Shown: in pieces, positions 1 through 9,260 of the stretch | Layout: each line of letters begins with the position of its first letter | Numbering within the stretch: the stretch's first letter is position 1 | Source: an uncultured Lentisphaeria bacterium | Lineage (GTDB): Bacteria; Verrucomicrobiota; Lentisphaeria; Victivallales; UBA1829 | Assembly: GCA_949282305.1 (NCBI GenBank) | Contig: CASDPB010000036.1 | Span: 130,425-194,424 of the forward strand | Length of the DNA stretch: 64,000 bases | Reading direction: 5' to 3' | Program-made: the position numbers and the translations under genes | The notes under the pieces: generated by a model | The model's input: the letters and a program-made list of their open reading frames with translations, nothing else | What the model was told of the DNA's origin: nothing | Databases searched by the model: none

Positions 1-78
1 TTCAGTTTTGGCTATATTGTTATACAGATGTTCTATTTTATCCGCAAAAACAATCAATAAAAACAAGGAAGAGTAAAA

Positions 79-438
79 ATGAAAAGAATGATGGGGGCTC
101 TTGCCTGTGCATTCATTTCTGTCGGGATTCTCTGCGGATGCGGGGAAAGTGTTGATGAAAACAAGCCGATTGCCGATGTTCAGGCGGAAGCCGCAAAGCT
201 GGATGCAAAACAGCTTGAGGCGAAGATCGCGGCCTGCAAAAAGTTTCTCGAAGCCAAGAAGGTCGAAGCCGATGAACTTGCCAAAAAGATCGGCGAAATT
301 TCTCTGAAAGACATGCTCGGGCCGGAAGCCAAGGAACTGAAGGAACAGGCTTCCAAGATCGGGGAATCCGTGGAGAAAGTCACGGCCCAGATGGAAGCCT
401 ATGCGAAAGAGCTGAAAAACAAAACCGCGGCAAAATAA
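79..438 (+). CDS. Small predicted lipoprotein, alanine/lysine/glutamate-rich helix
   Basis: A 119-residue protein with a short charged start, a hydrophobic stretch and a lipobox-like LCGC ending at Cys21, so it is probably exported and lipid-anchored. After the cysteine the chain is almost entirely charged and helical (repeated AKKLEA/KELKE patterns), which suggests a long coiled coil, as in Lpp-like or periplasmic spacer proteins. An AAGGAAGAG ribosome site sits just before the ATG, and a good terminator follows at 466-503, so it looks monocistronic. I do not recognise a specific family, and the function is unknown. The first 78 bases of the window hold only AT-rich upstream sequence. Confidence 0.75.
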   Translation: MKRMMGALACAFISVGILCGCGESVDENKPIADVQAEAAKLDAKQLEAKIAACKKFLEAKKVEADELAKKIGEISLKDMLGPEAKELKEQASKIGESVEKVTAQMEAYAKELKNKTAAK

Positions 439-465
439 CGTCGGGCTGTCCTGACAGTCTAATGG

Positions 466-503
466 CGGCATCGGATTCAAAAGGTTTCCGGTGCCGTTTT
501 TTT
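466..503 (+). terminator. Rho-independent terminator after the small lipoprotein gene
   Basis: CGGCATCGGA (466-475) pairs with TCCGGTGCCG (487-496), with one G-U pair, and is followed by a run of seven T. It closes the lipoprotein transcription unit. The rest of 504-715 shows no gene. Confidence 0.75.
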
Positions 504-715
504 GTGCATTCCGGAGCTTCTGAGCTTGCCGTCTGCTGCCGGGCGGGGGGATTCATGAGCGATGTTCCTGGCTGTCTGCCGTAAAGTTTATTTCTGCCGC
601 TGGCGTTTTTCCTTTTCTGTGGTATTATATCACAGCCGCCATATCATGAATGTGCTCCGAAGCGCGGCGCCATTCCGGTTGAGTGAGACTTCAGGGGAAC
701 ACAGGAGATGAGACG

Positions 716-1714
716 ATGAATCGGGAGTTGTCTGAAATAACTTCGGGGGAGGGACGAAAGAGATCCATTCCCGCATTGGTGTTGAAGCGGGCGCTTTCCG
801 CGGGAGAGCCGGGGAGAAAGTGGCTGGAAAATCTGGACAGCCTGATAACAGCATTGGAGAAACAGTGGAACGTCGCTGCCGGCAGAGTGTTATTCGGGGG
901 GACACATGCTTATGTGGCTCATGCCGACGGGATCGACGGAGCAGAATATGTTCTGAAAATTGATATGCCGGAAGATCTGGGCGGTGATTTCCGCAATGGC
1001 GTTGCTGTGCTGGAACTTGCCAACGGGCAGGGATATGCGAAGCTGTTTGCTTATGATTTGGAGAAGAGGGCATGTCTGCTGGAACGTCTGGGAAAGCCGG
1101 TCAACCAGCTTGGCTGCCCGGTTGATGAACAGTTGCGGATTATTTGTTCCGCGCTGCGGTCATCCTGGAAGAAGACTGCGGGAAATACCGGGCTTCCCAG
1201 TGGGATCGACAGTGTTGTGTGGTTCCGGAAATTTATTGAAGATACCTGGAAAGCATTGAACCGTCCCTGTTCGTCGCAGGTAATCCGGCAGGCATTGCTG
1301 TATCTGGCTTCCAGGGAAAAGAATATGAATCCGGCGGAATATGTTCTGCTCCATGGAGACGCACATGGCGGAAACACCCTTCAGGATTTGTCGGGGAATC
1401 AGGCATTCAAGCTGATTGACCCGGACGGCATTTTTTACGAGAGGGCTTATGATCTGGGCGTTCTTATGCGGGAATGGGTGGAGGAATATATGCCGTCCCC
1501 TTTGCAAAAAGGGAAAGAGCGGTGTGAATACCTGCATCATCTGACCGGTGTTCCCCGGGAGGCAATTTGGGAATGGGGCTTTCTGCAGACGGTTTCCACT
1601 TCCTTTGTTCTGCTGCAGACCGGGCAGGAGGATACCGGGCGCAAGATGCTGAATGTCGCGGAGCACTGGGTTGCGGGGCATGGCGCAATAGAAAACCGGA
1701 AAATCACGGAGTGA
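716..1714 (+). CDS. APH-family phosphotransferase (aminoglycoside/hydroxyurea kinase-like)
   Basis: This 332-residue kinase-fold protein carries the APH catalytic loop LLHGDAHGGN (HxDxxxxN) followed by the metal-binding KLIDPDG. That order and the surrounding EYVLLHGDAHGGNTL resemble the APH(6)/hydroxyurea phosphotransferase family, which inactivate streptomycin-type drugs by ATP-dependent phosphorylation. The true substrate cannot be read from sequence. I chose the ATG at 716 because AGGAG lies eight bases upstream; an in-frame GTG at 683 would add eleven residues with no such site. It is followed after six bases by another APH-like gene, so the two are probably co-transcribed. It could instead be a metabolic small-molecule kinase. 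Confidence 0.8.
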   Translation: MNRELSEITSGEGRKRSIPALVLKRALSAGEPGRKWLENLDSLITALEKQWNVAAGRVLFGGTHAYVAHADGIDGAEYVLKIDMPEDLGGDFRNGVAVLELANGQGYAKLFAYDLEKRACLLERLGKPVNQLGCPVDEQLRIICSALRSSWKKTAGNTGLPSGIDSVVWFRKFIEDTWKALNRPCSSQVIRQALLYLASREKNMNPAEYVLLHGDAHGGNTLQDLSGNQAFKLIDPDGIFYERAYDLGVLMREWVEEYMPSPLQKGKERCEYLHHLTGVPREAIWEWGFLQTVSTSFVLLQTGQEDTGRKMLNVAEHWVAGHGAIENRKITE

Positions 1715-1720
1715 CTTGAT

Positions 1721-2653
1721 ATGCGCGAAATGCTGAGGCGGCTTTCTCAGGAATATGATTTTGAAATCCGGCGCGTCCGCACCGCAAAACGCGGGTTCTT
1801 CGGCGAGACATGGAAACTGGAAACGGATGCCGGTGATTACTTTCTGAAGATTGACTTCTGGAAACATCATCAGGAGAGCTATCGCAGCAGTCTTGCCGTG
1901 GTCGAATATATGAGTGCCCATGGAATCCCGTTCATTCCGCGGCTTGTGAAGACAAGGTGCGGCAAACTGTATTGTATCATCCGCCATGGAATTGCGGCGG
2001 TTTTTGAATATGTTCAGGGGGAAAACAGGGAAGACTATCCGCTTGAGCAGCTGTTCGGGCGGCTTGCACAGGTCTACCGGCTGGATGCGGCCGGCGTGCG
2101 GCTTGGTTCCGAAACTTTCGGCACTGAAATTCTGGACCGGTTCCGGACCTTGCGGAATGCTCCGGCGTTGCCGTCTGCGGTAAAAAAGGCGCTTGATGCA
2201 AAACAAGCCCCGGTTTTCCAATATTCGGAAAGACTGAAACTGTTTTCCGAGGTTTGCAGGGGCAGCATCGAAGATTTCCACATTACGCATGGCGATGCGG
2301 GCGGAAACTGCATTCTGAACAAAGACGATTTTTTCATCGTTGACTGGGATTCCGTCATGTATGCTCCGATTGAACGTGATGCCTGGTTTTTCATGTATGA
2401 AGACAGGCTGTCCGACCGGGTTCATTCCGTCTTGCTGCAAAACGGCATTGAGTGCAGGTTCCGCCCGGAGTGTTTCTGCTATTATTGCTACTATTCATTT
2501 TTTTATTACCTGACCGAGTATATGCAGTCCCTGCTGAGTGCGGCGGACGATGAACAGAAATACCGGATTGCGGGAAGTCTGCTTGAATATCTGTCGCATT
2601 GCTGGATTTATAAACGTCTTGAGGCCGCAGATCGCTGCGAAGCCGGCAGATGA
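1721..2653 (+). CDS. Second APH-family phosphotransferase
   Basis: A 310-residue protein of the aminoglycoside phosphotransferase/choline kinase fold. The catalytic loop is ITHGDAGGN and the metal-binding motif follows as FIVDWDS, with an N-terminal lysine in YFLKIDFWK as candidate ATP-binding residue. It resembles the spectinomycin-phosphotransferase/CotS-like branch more than the APH(6) branch seen in the previous gene, so the pair is not a simple duplication. The start lies six bases after the upstream stop, with a GGAG ribosome site overlapping that stop. Convergent with ppk. No terminator is obvious in the 142 bases after it. The phosphorylated substrate is unknown. Confidence 0.75.
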   Translation: MREMLRRLSQEYDFEIRRVRTAKRGFFGETWKLETDAGDYFLKIDFWKHHQESYRSSLAVVEYMSAHGIPFIPRLVKTRCGKLYCIIRHGIAAVFEYVQGENREDYPLEQLFGRLAQVYRLDAAGVRLGSETFGTEILDRFRTLRNAPALPSAVKKALDAKQAPVFQYSERLKLFSEVCRGSIEDFHITHGDAGGNCILNKDDFFIVDWDSVMYAPIERDAWFFMYEDRLSDRVHSVLLQNGIECRFRPECFCYYCYYSFFYYLTEYMQSLLSAADDEQKYRIAGSLLEYLSHCWIYKRLEAADRCEAGR

Positions 2654-2795
2654 GACACACCGGGGAAAGAATTCAAAGGATGGCGCCCGGTTTTTCTGCG
2701 GATTCCATTTTGACGATGAACGTGAATTCAACCTCTTTCCGCGGAGTGTCTTTCTGCCTGCAGCTGATGCCGTCACAATTGTTCCGGATGATGTT

Positions 2796-4949
2796 TCAGT
2801 TCTGTTCCGGCTGCTTGAAGACGGTAATGTTGCCGTTGGCGGGCTTGACAGCCTCCTTTGCCTTGTTCAGACGCTGTTTATAGTAATCGTAAAGACTGTT
2901 CTGACTCCGGGTTTTTTCGTATGCCCCCATGTTGACGGTCTTGGAATATTGATTGATTCCGGTGACACGCCTTCCTTTGCGACGGTCGTTCAGGCATGTC
3001 TGCAGAATGAAGTCCAGCTCGTCGCGGATTTCCTTGGAGTCTATGGGGAACAATGTTTCGATTCTGCGGCGCAGATTGCGCGGCATGAGGTCGGCGCTGC
3101 CCATGTAATATTCCGGGGAGCCGTTGTTGAGGAAATAATAGATGCGCGAGTGTTCCAGATAACGGTCCAGAATACTGACGATCCGGATGTTTTTCGCGAA
3201 TTCCGGCGGCAGACAGTAAGGTGTGATGCCGCAGATTCCGCGCACGATCAGCTCTATTTTCACATGATGGCGCGCCGCGTTGTAGAGGTGTTCGATCACT
3301 TCATAGTCGATGACGGAGTTCACCTTGATGATGATGTGGCCCGGATTTTCCTTCGTGGAAATGCGGGCTTCGCGGTCGATCAGGAAAATGATCTTTTCGA
3401 GCATGTTGAACGGCGCGACGATGAGTTTGTTCCAGTCCGGCGGAGCCGAGAAGCCGGTGATGACGTTGAACAGCGCGGAGACGTCGGTTGCCAGCACCTT
3501 GTCGTTGGAAAAATAGCCGATGTCGGTATAGAGACGCGCAGTCTTGTCGTTGTAGTTGCCAGTGCTGAGGTGCACATAGCGGCAGATACCGTCGTCCTCG
3601 CGGCGGATCACCATAAGCGCCTTGCAGTGGACTTTGAGTCCGGCGATGCCGTAAACGACGTGCGCTCCCGCTTCCGCAAGTTCCCGGGCCCAGATGATGT
3701 TGTTTTCCTCGTCGAAACGCGCTTTGAGTTCGACCAGTACGGAAACCTGTTTGCCGTTCCGCGCCGCCTTGACCAGCGCCTTGACCACAGGCGAATTTCC
3801 GCTGACACGATACAGAGTCTGCTTGATCGCCAGCACATCCGGGTCCTCCGCCGCCTGTTCCAGCAGTTTGACCACGGGACTGAAGGATTCGTAGGGATGA
3901 TGCACTATGAACGGGCTTTGCTCGCGTATTGCGGCGAACATGTCCTTTGTCTTCAGCAGATGCGGAGACTGGAGAGGCGGCAGCGGCTCGTCGATCAGTT
4001 CGGGGTAGCCTTGCAGGGACGCCAGTGCAAACATGGATTTCAGGTTCATGATGCCGCTGACCGGTTGAATCAGGCGTTTTCCCGCCTCGTTGATGTTCAG
4101 TTTTTCGAGAAGCCATTTTCTGGATTTTGCGGAGATGCCGGAAGAGAGTTCCAGGCGGACTAGACTGCGTTTCGTCTTTTTGCGCAGTGCGATCTGGATT
4201 TCCGTCATGAGGTCTGCGATGGACTCCTCGTCAATGGAAAAGTCCATGTCGCGCGTTACCCGGAACAGGGCGCATTCCTTGATTTCCGCACCGGAGAACA
4301 AGAGGCTGAGATTGTTTCTGATCAGCTCTTCCGCCGTGATGTAGACCAGTCCGTTTGCGGAGCTTTCGATCTGGATGAAGCGCGGAATCACCGGGGGGAC
4401 TTCCAGAATTGCAAACTTTTCCGCCGTCTCCTTTGCGGGAATGAGGCGGATCAGGATTTCCAGTCCGAGGTTTGGAACCAGGGGGAACGGATGCGACTGG
4501 TCGATGCCGATCGGCGTTAGAACCGGGTAGATTTCCGTTGTCATGATTTTGAGCGCCGTGTTTTTCTGGAGTGTCGTCAGGCTGTCCCATGACGCGATGC
4601 TGATCTTATGCTTCCTGAGTTCCGGCAGGATGTCGTTGTTGAGATAGCGGTACTGGCGTGCGACCAGCTCTTTGATCCGGCGGTCGAGTTCCGCAAGCAG
4701 CTCCGCCGGTTCATAGCCGTATTCCTTGTAGATGCGGTGAAATTTTGTGTCGAGCTGGCTCGTGATGCCGGCAATGCGGACCATAAAGAACTCATCAAGA
4801 TTGCTGCTGAAAATGGCAATGAATTTGAGACGTTCCAGGAGGGGATTTCCCTTGTCGGCGGCTTCATCCAGCACGCGGGCGTTGAATTCCAGCCAGCTGA
4901 TGTCGCGGTTGAGGAACTGCATCTGTATTTTTGTTTTTTTCTGTCTCAT
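2796..4949 (-). CDS. ppk1: Polyphosphate kinase 1
   Basis: This 717-residue protein is full length for PPK1, which reversibly polymerises inorganic polyphosphate from ATP. The N-terminal FLNRDISWLEFNARVL signature is intact. The two catalytic histidines of the phospholipase-D-like half are present in LKVHCKALM (about residue 439, the autophosphorylated one) and YVHLSTGNYND (about 459). A GGAG site precedes the ATG at 4949. It lies 12 bases downstream of ppx, so synthesis and degradation of polyphosphate appear to be in one transcription unit, the last two genes of the long leftward block. No terminator is visible after the stop. Confidence 0.96.
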   Translation of the reverse strand: MRQKKTKIQMQFLNRDISWLEFNARVLDEAADKGNPLLERLKFIAIFSSNLDEFFMVRIAGITSQLDTKFHRIYKEYGYEPAELLAELDRRIKELVARQYRYLNNDILPELRKHKISIASWDSLTTLQKNTALKIMTTEIYPVLTPIGIDQSHPFPLVPNLGLEILIRLIPAKETAEKFAILEVPPVIPRFIQIESSANGLVYITAEELIRNNLSLLFSGAEIKECALFRVTRDMDFSIDEESIADLMTEIQIALRKKTKRSLVRLELSSGISAKSRKWLLEKLNINEAGKRLIQPVSGIMNLKSMFALASLQGYPELIDEPLPPLQSPHLLKTKDMFAAIREQSPFIVHHPYESFSPVVKLLEQAAEDPDVLAIKQTLYRVSGNSPVVKALVKAARNGKQVSVLVELKARFDEENNIIWARELAEAGAHVVYGIAGLKVHCKALMVIRREDDGICRYVHLSTGNYNDKTARLYTDIGYFSNDKVLATDVSALFNVITGFSAPPDWNKLIVAPFNMLEKIIFLIDREARISTKENPGHIIIKVNSVIDYEVIEHLYNAARHHVKIELIVRGICGITPYCLPPEFAKNIRIVSILDRYLEHSRIYYFLNNGSPEYYMGSADLMPRNLRRRIETLFPIDSKEIRDELDFILQTCLNDRRKGRRVTGINQYSKTVNMGAYEKTRSQNSLYDYYKQRLNKAKEAVKPANGNITVFKQPEQN

Positions 4950-4961
4950 GTCAAGGCTCCG

Positions 4962-6494
4962 TTAATAGAATACGACTTTACGCGCAAAGACGCTCCGGAA
5001 GTAGTTCGTGTCAATCTCCACCATGGATTCCGTGAAGTGCGAAATGTTGTCTTCAAGACGTATCACGATGCGCTCCGGTTCGATCTTGAGACTCATGTGA
5101 TCCGGGATGGAAGACATGGCGGCAAGCCCGCAGGCGATACGCAGGATTGACGCCAGCTTGTTCAGGATCGAACGATCCTCCTGAGGGAGGCAGGCATACT
5201 CCGGATGCAGGGTTTTGGGTTCGGCTTTGCGGTGATAGCGCGCGACCAGCGCCGCGAGACGCCGTTCCCGCAGGGAGATGCCGGGAATTTCCGTATTCAT
5301 GATGATGTAATACGAGTGCTTGTGATATGCCTGATTGTTGATGAAAAGCCCGCTTCTGTGGAGGCGCGCGGCGATGCGCAGGATCAGAAGTTCCCGCTTG
5401 CCCAGCCCATGCAGCTTTTCCAGCAGGGTGAAAAGCCGTTCCGCGAAACAACTGGTGCGCTCGCTGTATTCATTCCAGCAGAGATAACGTGCGGCGGTGC
5501 GGTTGATCAGATTGTGAATCTGATCGTCGAAGATGTCTTTGATTCCGAGCTCGGTGTGGATGAAGTCGCGCATCAGCACGTTTTTCGTGGACGCCATCGG
5601 AATGACAATCGACTCGGCCTCCGTGAGGCGCAGGAGATTTTCAAGAATCATGCAGCAGGGGGCAATGGTTTCCGCCAGATCGGGGGGAATTCTGTATTTT
5701 TCGCTGACTTCCTCCAGGCTCATGTTGAGGATTGCGGAGCGCAGCCTGAAAAATTCCTCGCGCGAAATGCTTGCGGCAATCATGCCGCGCCGCCCGGTCA
5801 GCCTGAACAGAGTACGAACCGAGGAGCCCATGGCGATGATGGTCTGCGCCTTGATCCGCCCGGAGATATGTTCAAGTTCGCTGAGGGATTTGTCCACGAA
5901 CATGGAGATGAACTGAACCATGGCTGTGGAAGAAAATGTGCCGGGCATGAGTTCAATGGCGCGCAGTGTGCCGACCTTCAACGTTTCGGTGAAGCAGAGC
6001 TGTCCGCAGTCATAGGCGCTGACCTGGCAGGCGCCTGTGCCGATGTTTGCAATAAGCGTCGCTTTTTTGCCGAATCCGTATTTCGCCGGAACATCGCTGA
6101 TTGTGGCAATGTAGTCAAGACGCGCCTCATCCGTCCCCTCGAAGATCTGAATCTCGATTCCGGTGGCATGGCGGACCCGTTCAATGAAGATTTCCGCATT
6201 TCCCGCTTCCCGCACCGCGCTCGTTGCGATTGCGCGGTACTGCATGACTCCATATTCTTCCATTTTCTGCTTGAAATTGCGCAGAATGCCGCAGAGAATC
6301 TGAATAGATTCATCGCTGATCATGGCGGTCCGGAACACGTTGGAGCCGAGAGGCACCGGCATTTCCAGTTCCTCCAGTTCAACGAAGGAACGGTCGGAAA
6401 CGTTCACTTCGGCAATAAGCATACGTGCGGAATGTGCTCCGATGTCAATTGTCGCCAACAGTTTTTTTTCCGGCTTCCGAGGCATTTCAGACAT
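4962..6494 (-). CDS. ppx: Exopolyphosphatase / pppGpp phosphohydrolase family protein (Ppx/GppA)
   Basis: A 510-residue Ppx/GppA protein of the ASKHA fold. The first phosphate-binding loop is LLATIDIGAHSARMLIAEV and the second is IANIGTGACQVSAYD, followed by a C-terminal HD-like helical region (LRIAARLHRSGLF). The family releases phosphate from the ends of polyphosphate chains or hydrolyses pppGpp. Its place directly before ppk favours a polyphosphate role. The glycine-rich second loop lacks the GGGS glutamate context of the enterobacterial enzymes, so activity is not certain. The start at 6494 overlaps the end of the ROK kinase gene by eight bases; an alternative ATG lies three codons in. 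Confidence 0.92.
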   Translation of the reverse strand: MSEMPRKPEKKLLATIDIGAHSARMLIAEVNVSDRSFVELEELEMPVPLGSNVFRTAMISDESIQILCGILRNFKQKMEEYGVMQYRAIATSAVREAGNAEIFIERVRHATGIEIQIFEGTDEARLDYIATISDVPAKYGFGKKATLIANIGTGACQVSAYDCGQLCFTETLKVGTLRAIELMPGTFSSTAMVQFISMFVDKSLSELEHISGRIKAQTIIAMGSSVRTLFRLTGRRGMIAASISREEFFRLRSAILNMSLEEVSEKYRIPPDLAETIAPCCMILENLLRLTEAESIVIPMASTKNVLMRDFIHTELGIKDIFDDQIHNLINRTAARYLCWNEYSERTSCFAERLFTLLEKLHGLGKRELLILRIAARLHRSGLFINNQAYHKHSYYIIMNTEIPGISLRERRLAALVARYHRKAEPKTLHPEYACLPQEDRSILNKLASILRIACGLAAMSSIPDHMSLKIEPERIVIRLEDNISHFTESMVEIDTNYFRSVFARKVVFY

Positions 6495-7467
6495 TGCCCT
6501 TTCTGCGTGCCAGAATGGTCGCTCCGACCGCGACCGCGTTGTCTCCGTAGGCGCTGAGGCGGATTCTTATCTTGGACGGCGGGATGCCGAAAAGATGGGA
6601 TTCAAAACTTTTCCTGAAGACCGGCAGGATTGCTTCGCCCATGGAGGCAACGACGCCGCCGCCGAGCACGATACATTCCGGAGCGACTACCGCGCAGGTC
6701 GACGCCGCCGCGATGCCGAGCATGACGGAACCTTTGTCTATGACATTGCGCACAACGGGATCACCTGCCGCATAAGCGCGGGCAAGGTATTTGCTCTTGA
6801 TGTTCGTGGATTTGAGATTGAACTTGTCTGTCGGAAGAAGCGTGGGCAGCGCCCGTTTGCGGATTTCCTTCTTGATGGCTTTCACGTAGGCGATCTTGCT
6901 GCAGTAGGCTTCGATGCAGCCCTTGTGACCGCATCCGCAGCGGCGTCCGCCTTTTTTGATAATCATGTGTCCGAGTTCCGCCGCGAGTCCGCAGTTGCCT
7001 TTCAGCAGCCTGTCTTCCACGACAAGACCGCCGCCGAGCCCCGTTCCGATGAAATAGCCGACTACGGTATGGCAGCCTTTTGCCGCGCCGGAGTGGTATT
7101 CGCTCAGGGTCCCGAGATCGCCGTCGTTGCCGAGATAGACTTCCTTGCCGGTCAGTTTTTTGAATATCGCCTTCATGGAGAAGTTTTTCAGTCCGAGATT
7201 GGTGGCGAAATGGGCGTCTCCGGTAACGGGATCGACGGGCGAGGGGAGAGCCGCGCCGATATGGTTGACATCTGCGAGGGACAGGTTCATTTCCGCGAGG
7301 GCGAGTTTTCCGGTGTCGATCATCGCCTGTGCGATTTTATCTGGAGTGGAATTGGGTTCCGTCTGGGTTTTGGCTGTTGACAGAACGCAGTTTGAGGCAT
7401 CCGTGACGACGGCGTAGATCTTACTGCCGCCAAGGTCGATTCCAAGGGCAAGGTCATTTGAATCCAT
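6487..7467 (-). CDS. ROK family sugar kinase (glucokinase-like)
   Basis: A 326-residue ROK kinase. The phosphate-binding LGIDLGGSKIYAVV is at the N-terminus, GTGLGGGLV and ELGHM follow mid-protein, and the zinc motif CGCGHKGCIE is complete, as in bacterial glucokinases and fructokinases that phosphorylate sugars with ATP. The start at 7467 is supported by AGGAAGAG upstream; an upstream in-frame start would add 23 residues without homology. It sits 91 bases after arnT and overlaps ppx by eight bases, so it may supply hexose phosphate in the same unit as polyphosphate metabolism. Whether it can use polyphosphate cannot be told; the presence of the zinc motif argues for an ordinary ATP enzyme. 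Confidence 0.92.
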   Translation of the reverse strand: MDSNDLALGIDLGGSKIYAVVTDASNCVLSTAKTQTEPNSTPDKIAQAMIDTGKLALAEMNLSLADVNHIGAALPSPVDPVTGDAHFATNLGLKNFSMKAIFKKLTGKEVYLGNDGDLGTLSEYHSGAAKGCHTVVGYFIGTGLGGGLVVEDRLLKGNCGLAAELGHMIIKKGGRRCGCGHKGCIEAYCSKIAYVKAIKKEIRKRALPTLLPTDKFNLKSTNIKSKYLARAYAAGDPVVRNVIDKGSVMLGIAAASTCAVVAPECIVLGGGVVASMGEAILPVFRKSFESHLFGIPPSKIRIRLSAYGDNAVAVGATILARRKGNV

Positions 7468-7558
7468 GGCAAAATCTCTTCCTTTCGTTATCTGATTGCA
7501 ATCATTGTACACTAGCTTGCGAAAGAACTTTTGCAACAGCGGATTTGTTGGATTTCGA

Positions 7559-9232
7559 TTAAAATTTAATCACGCTGTAACAATCGTCCGCTCCGTTTCC
7601 GCTGGACAGCTTCCAGGCAAACGGCGGGAAGCTGTCCTTGAAGTCTTCCGTCAGAAGATCGGTGCGCGTCACGAAATAGACTTCTCTGCCTTTCGATTTT
7701 TCCGACTGAATCAGTTTTTGCAGTTCCTCAATGCCGGGAATGAAGCGGTGTTTCGCATCGGGATATGCCAGTCCATACTTGATTTCACCTTGGGAGAGGA
7801 ACATATAGACATCCGAACGCCTGTAGGTCCAGCAGACGTCCTGGAAGGGACGCCGGAACGTGATCAGCGTGGCATTCTCCGGAATCGGAACGGTCGCCAG
7901 ATATTCGGAAGGCGCTTTGCGTTCCGCCACGATGTCGGGAAAAATAAAATGCGAGCATACGATCACGTAGAGAAAACCGAAAATATAAAGCGCGATTTTA
8001 CGTTCCGGCTGGATGTTCCTCCGCAGCGCGGCGAGCATGAAAACAGCCCAGAGAACAGCCGCAAGCACGATCATGACATATTTTATGAGCTCTCCGCCGG
8101 AATAAAGTTTTACCGGCCAGCCCGTAATCTGGTTGATGCTCAGTCCGACGACGCCGGCGAGCAGCACCGTGGAAAACAGAATGGCGGTGATCTTGAAACT
8201 CAGCATGCTTTTCCGCTCGATGAAGAAACGTTCCGAAAGACCTGCGGCGATCAGGATTGCGAGAGGCGCGAAGCAGGGCAGAATGTAAGTCGCCAGTTTT
8301 CCGCTGGACAGGGAGAAGAACAGAAAAGGCATCAGGAAACAGCAGAAGCTGTATTTCAGCAGTTTGCCGGAAAAGATGCTTTTCCTCAGTCCGAGCACGA
8401 TGTCGGGAATCATGACAACCCATTGGAGCATCCCGAGCAGAAGCACCGGAATGAAATAGAAAAACGGTTCGCTGTGCTGTGCCTTTTCCTGACCGAAGAA
8501 GCGCTGAAAGTGTTCAACGAACACAAAGTAGCGCCAATAGTCCGGCTGAGCCTGATGCACTGCAATTGCCCAGGGCGCGGAGACTGCAATCACGCCGAGC
8601 AGAGGAAGCCACGGCAGAGTCAGAAGGTCTTTCCAGCGTTTTTCCCAGAGCAGGTAGGGCGCAATGCAGACCGCAGGGACGGCGAATGCCAGAAAGCCTT
8701 TTGTCAGAAACGCACAGCCGCACATGACACCGGAGGCGAACAGAAGTCCCCATTTCTTTTTGCGTGAACAGTTTTCCTCCAGGGCAAGAAAGAAAAATGC
8801 CGTTGTCGCCGTCAGGAAAAAAGTCAGTATGGGATCAAGGATCGCAACCGAACCAAGCACGAAGACGAGCGGAAAGGTCAGATAGACCGCCGTGGCGAAC
8901 AGGGCGGTTCTGCGGTCAAGACAGCGCAGGGCGAGGAGAAATACCAGAAGTGCGCTGCCGAGTGTTGCAAGCATTCCCGGCAGACGCAGGGCAAAGGCGT
9001 TCTGCCCGAACAGTTTCATGGAGACCGCCCAGAGCCAGTAGCCCATCGGGGGTTTTTCAAAATAGCGGACTCCGTTCAAGGTCGGAGACACCCAGTCGCC
9101 GGAGGCAATCATTTCCCGTGCGATTTCCGCATAACGCGACTCGTCGGGTGCCATCAGCGGACGTCCGCCGATCGGCAGAATAAAGAACAATGCCGCAATG
9201 AACGCGGCAATCAGAATCCATTTTTTTGTCAT
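7559..9232 (-). CDS. arnT: Undecaprenyl-phosphate aminoarabinose:lipid A transferase-like GT39 protein (ArnT)
   Basis: A 557-residue integral membrane glycosyltransferase of the PMT/ArnT (GT39, GT83) type. The first periplasmic loop holds MAPDESRYAEIAREM, matching the essential DE(T/S)RYAEI motif of ArnT, and RYFEKPPMGYW follows. About twelve hydrophobic segments fill the first 400 residues, with a soluble C-terminal end. ArnT moves 4-amino-4-deoxy-L-arabinose from undecaprenyl phosphate to lipid A in the outer leaflet of the inner membrane. It follows arnD after 28 bases, in the enterobacterial order C-A-D-T. Confidence 0.9.
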   Translation of the reverse strand: MTKKWILIAAFIAALFFILPIGGRPLMAPDESRYAEIAREMIASGDWVSPTLNGVRYFEKPPMGYWLWAVSMKLFGQNAFALRLPGMLATLGSALLVFLLALRCLDRRTALFATAVYLTFPLVFVLGSVAILDPILTFFLTATTAFFFLALEENCSRKKKWGLLFASGVMCGCAFLTKGFLAFAVPAVCIAPYLLWEKRWKDLLTLPWLPLLGVIAVSAPWAIAVHQAQPDYWRYFVFVEHFQRFFGQEKAQHSEPFFYFIPVLLLGMLQWVVMIPDIVLGLRKSIFSGKLLKYSFCCFLMPFLFFSLSSGKLATYILPCFAPLAILIAAGLSERFFIERKSMLSFKITAILFSTVLLAGVVGLSINQITGWPVKLYSGGELIKYVMIVLAAVLWAVFMLAALRRNIQPERKIALYIFGFLYVIVCSHFIFPDIVAERKAPSEYLATVPIPENATLITFRRPFQDVCWTYRRSDVYMFLSQGEIKYGLAYPDAKHRFIPGIEELQKLIQSEKSKGREVYFVTRTDLLTEDFKDSFPPFAWKLSSGNGADDCYSVIKF

Positions 9233-9260
9233 AATGCTCCTTTCCGGGAAACAGAATGTG

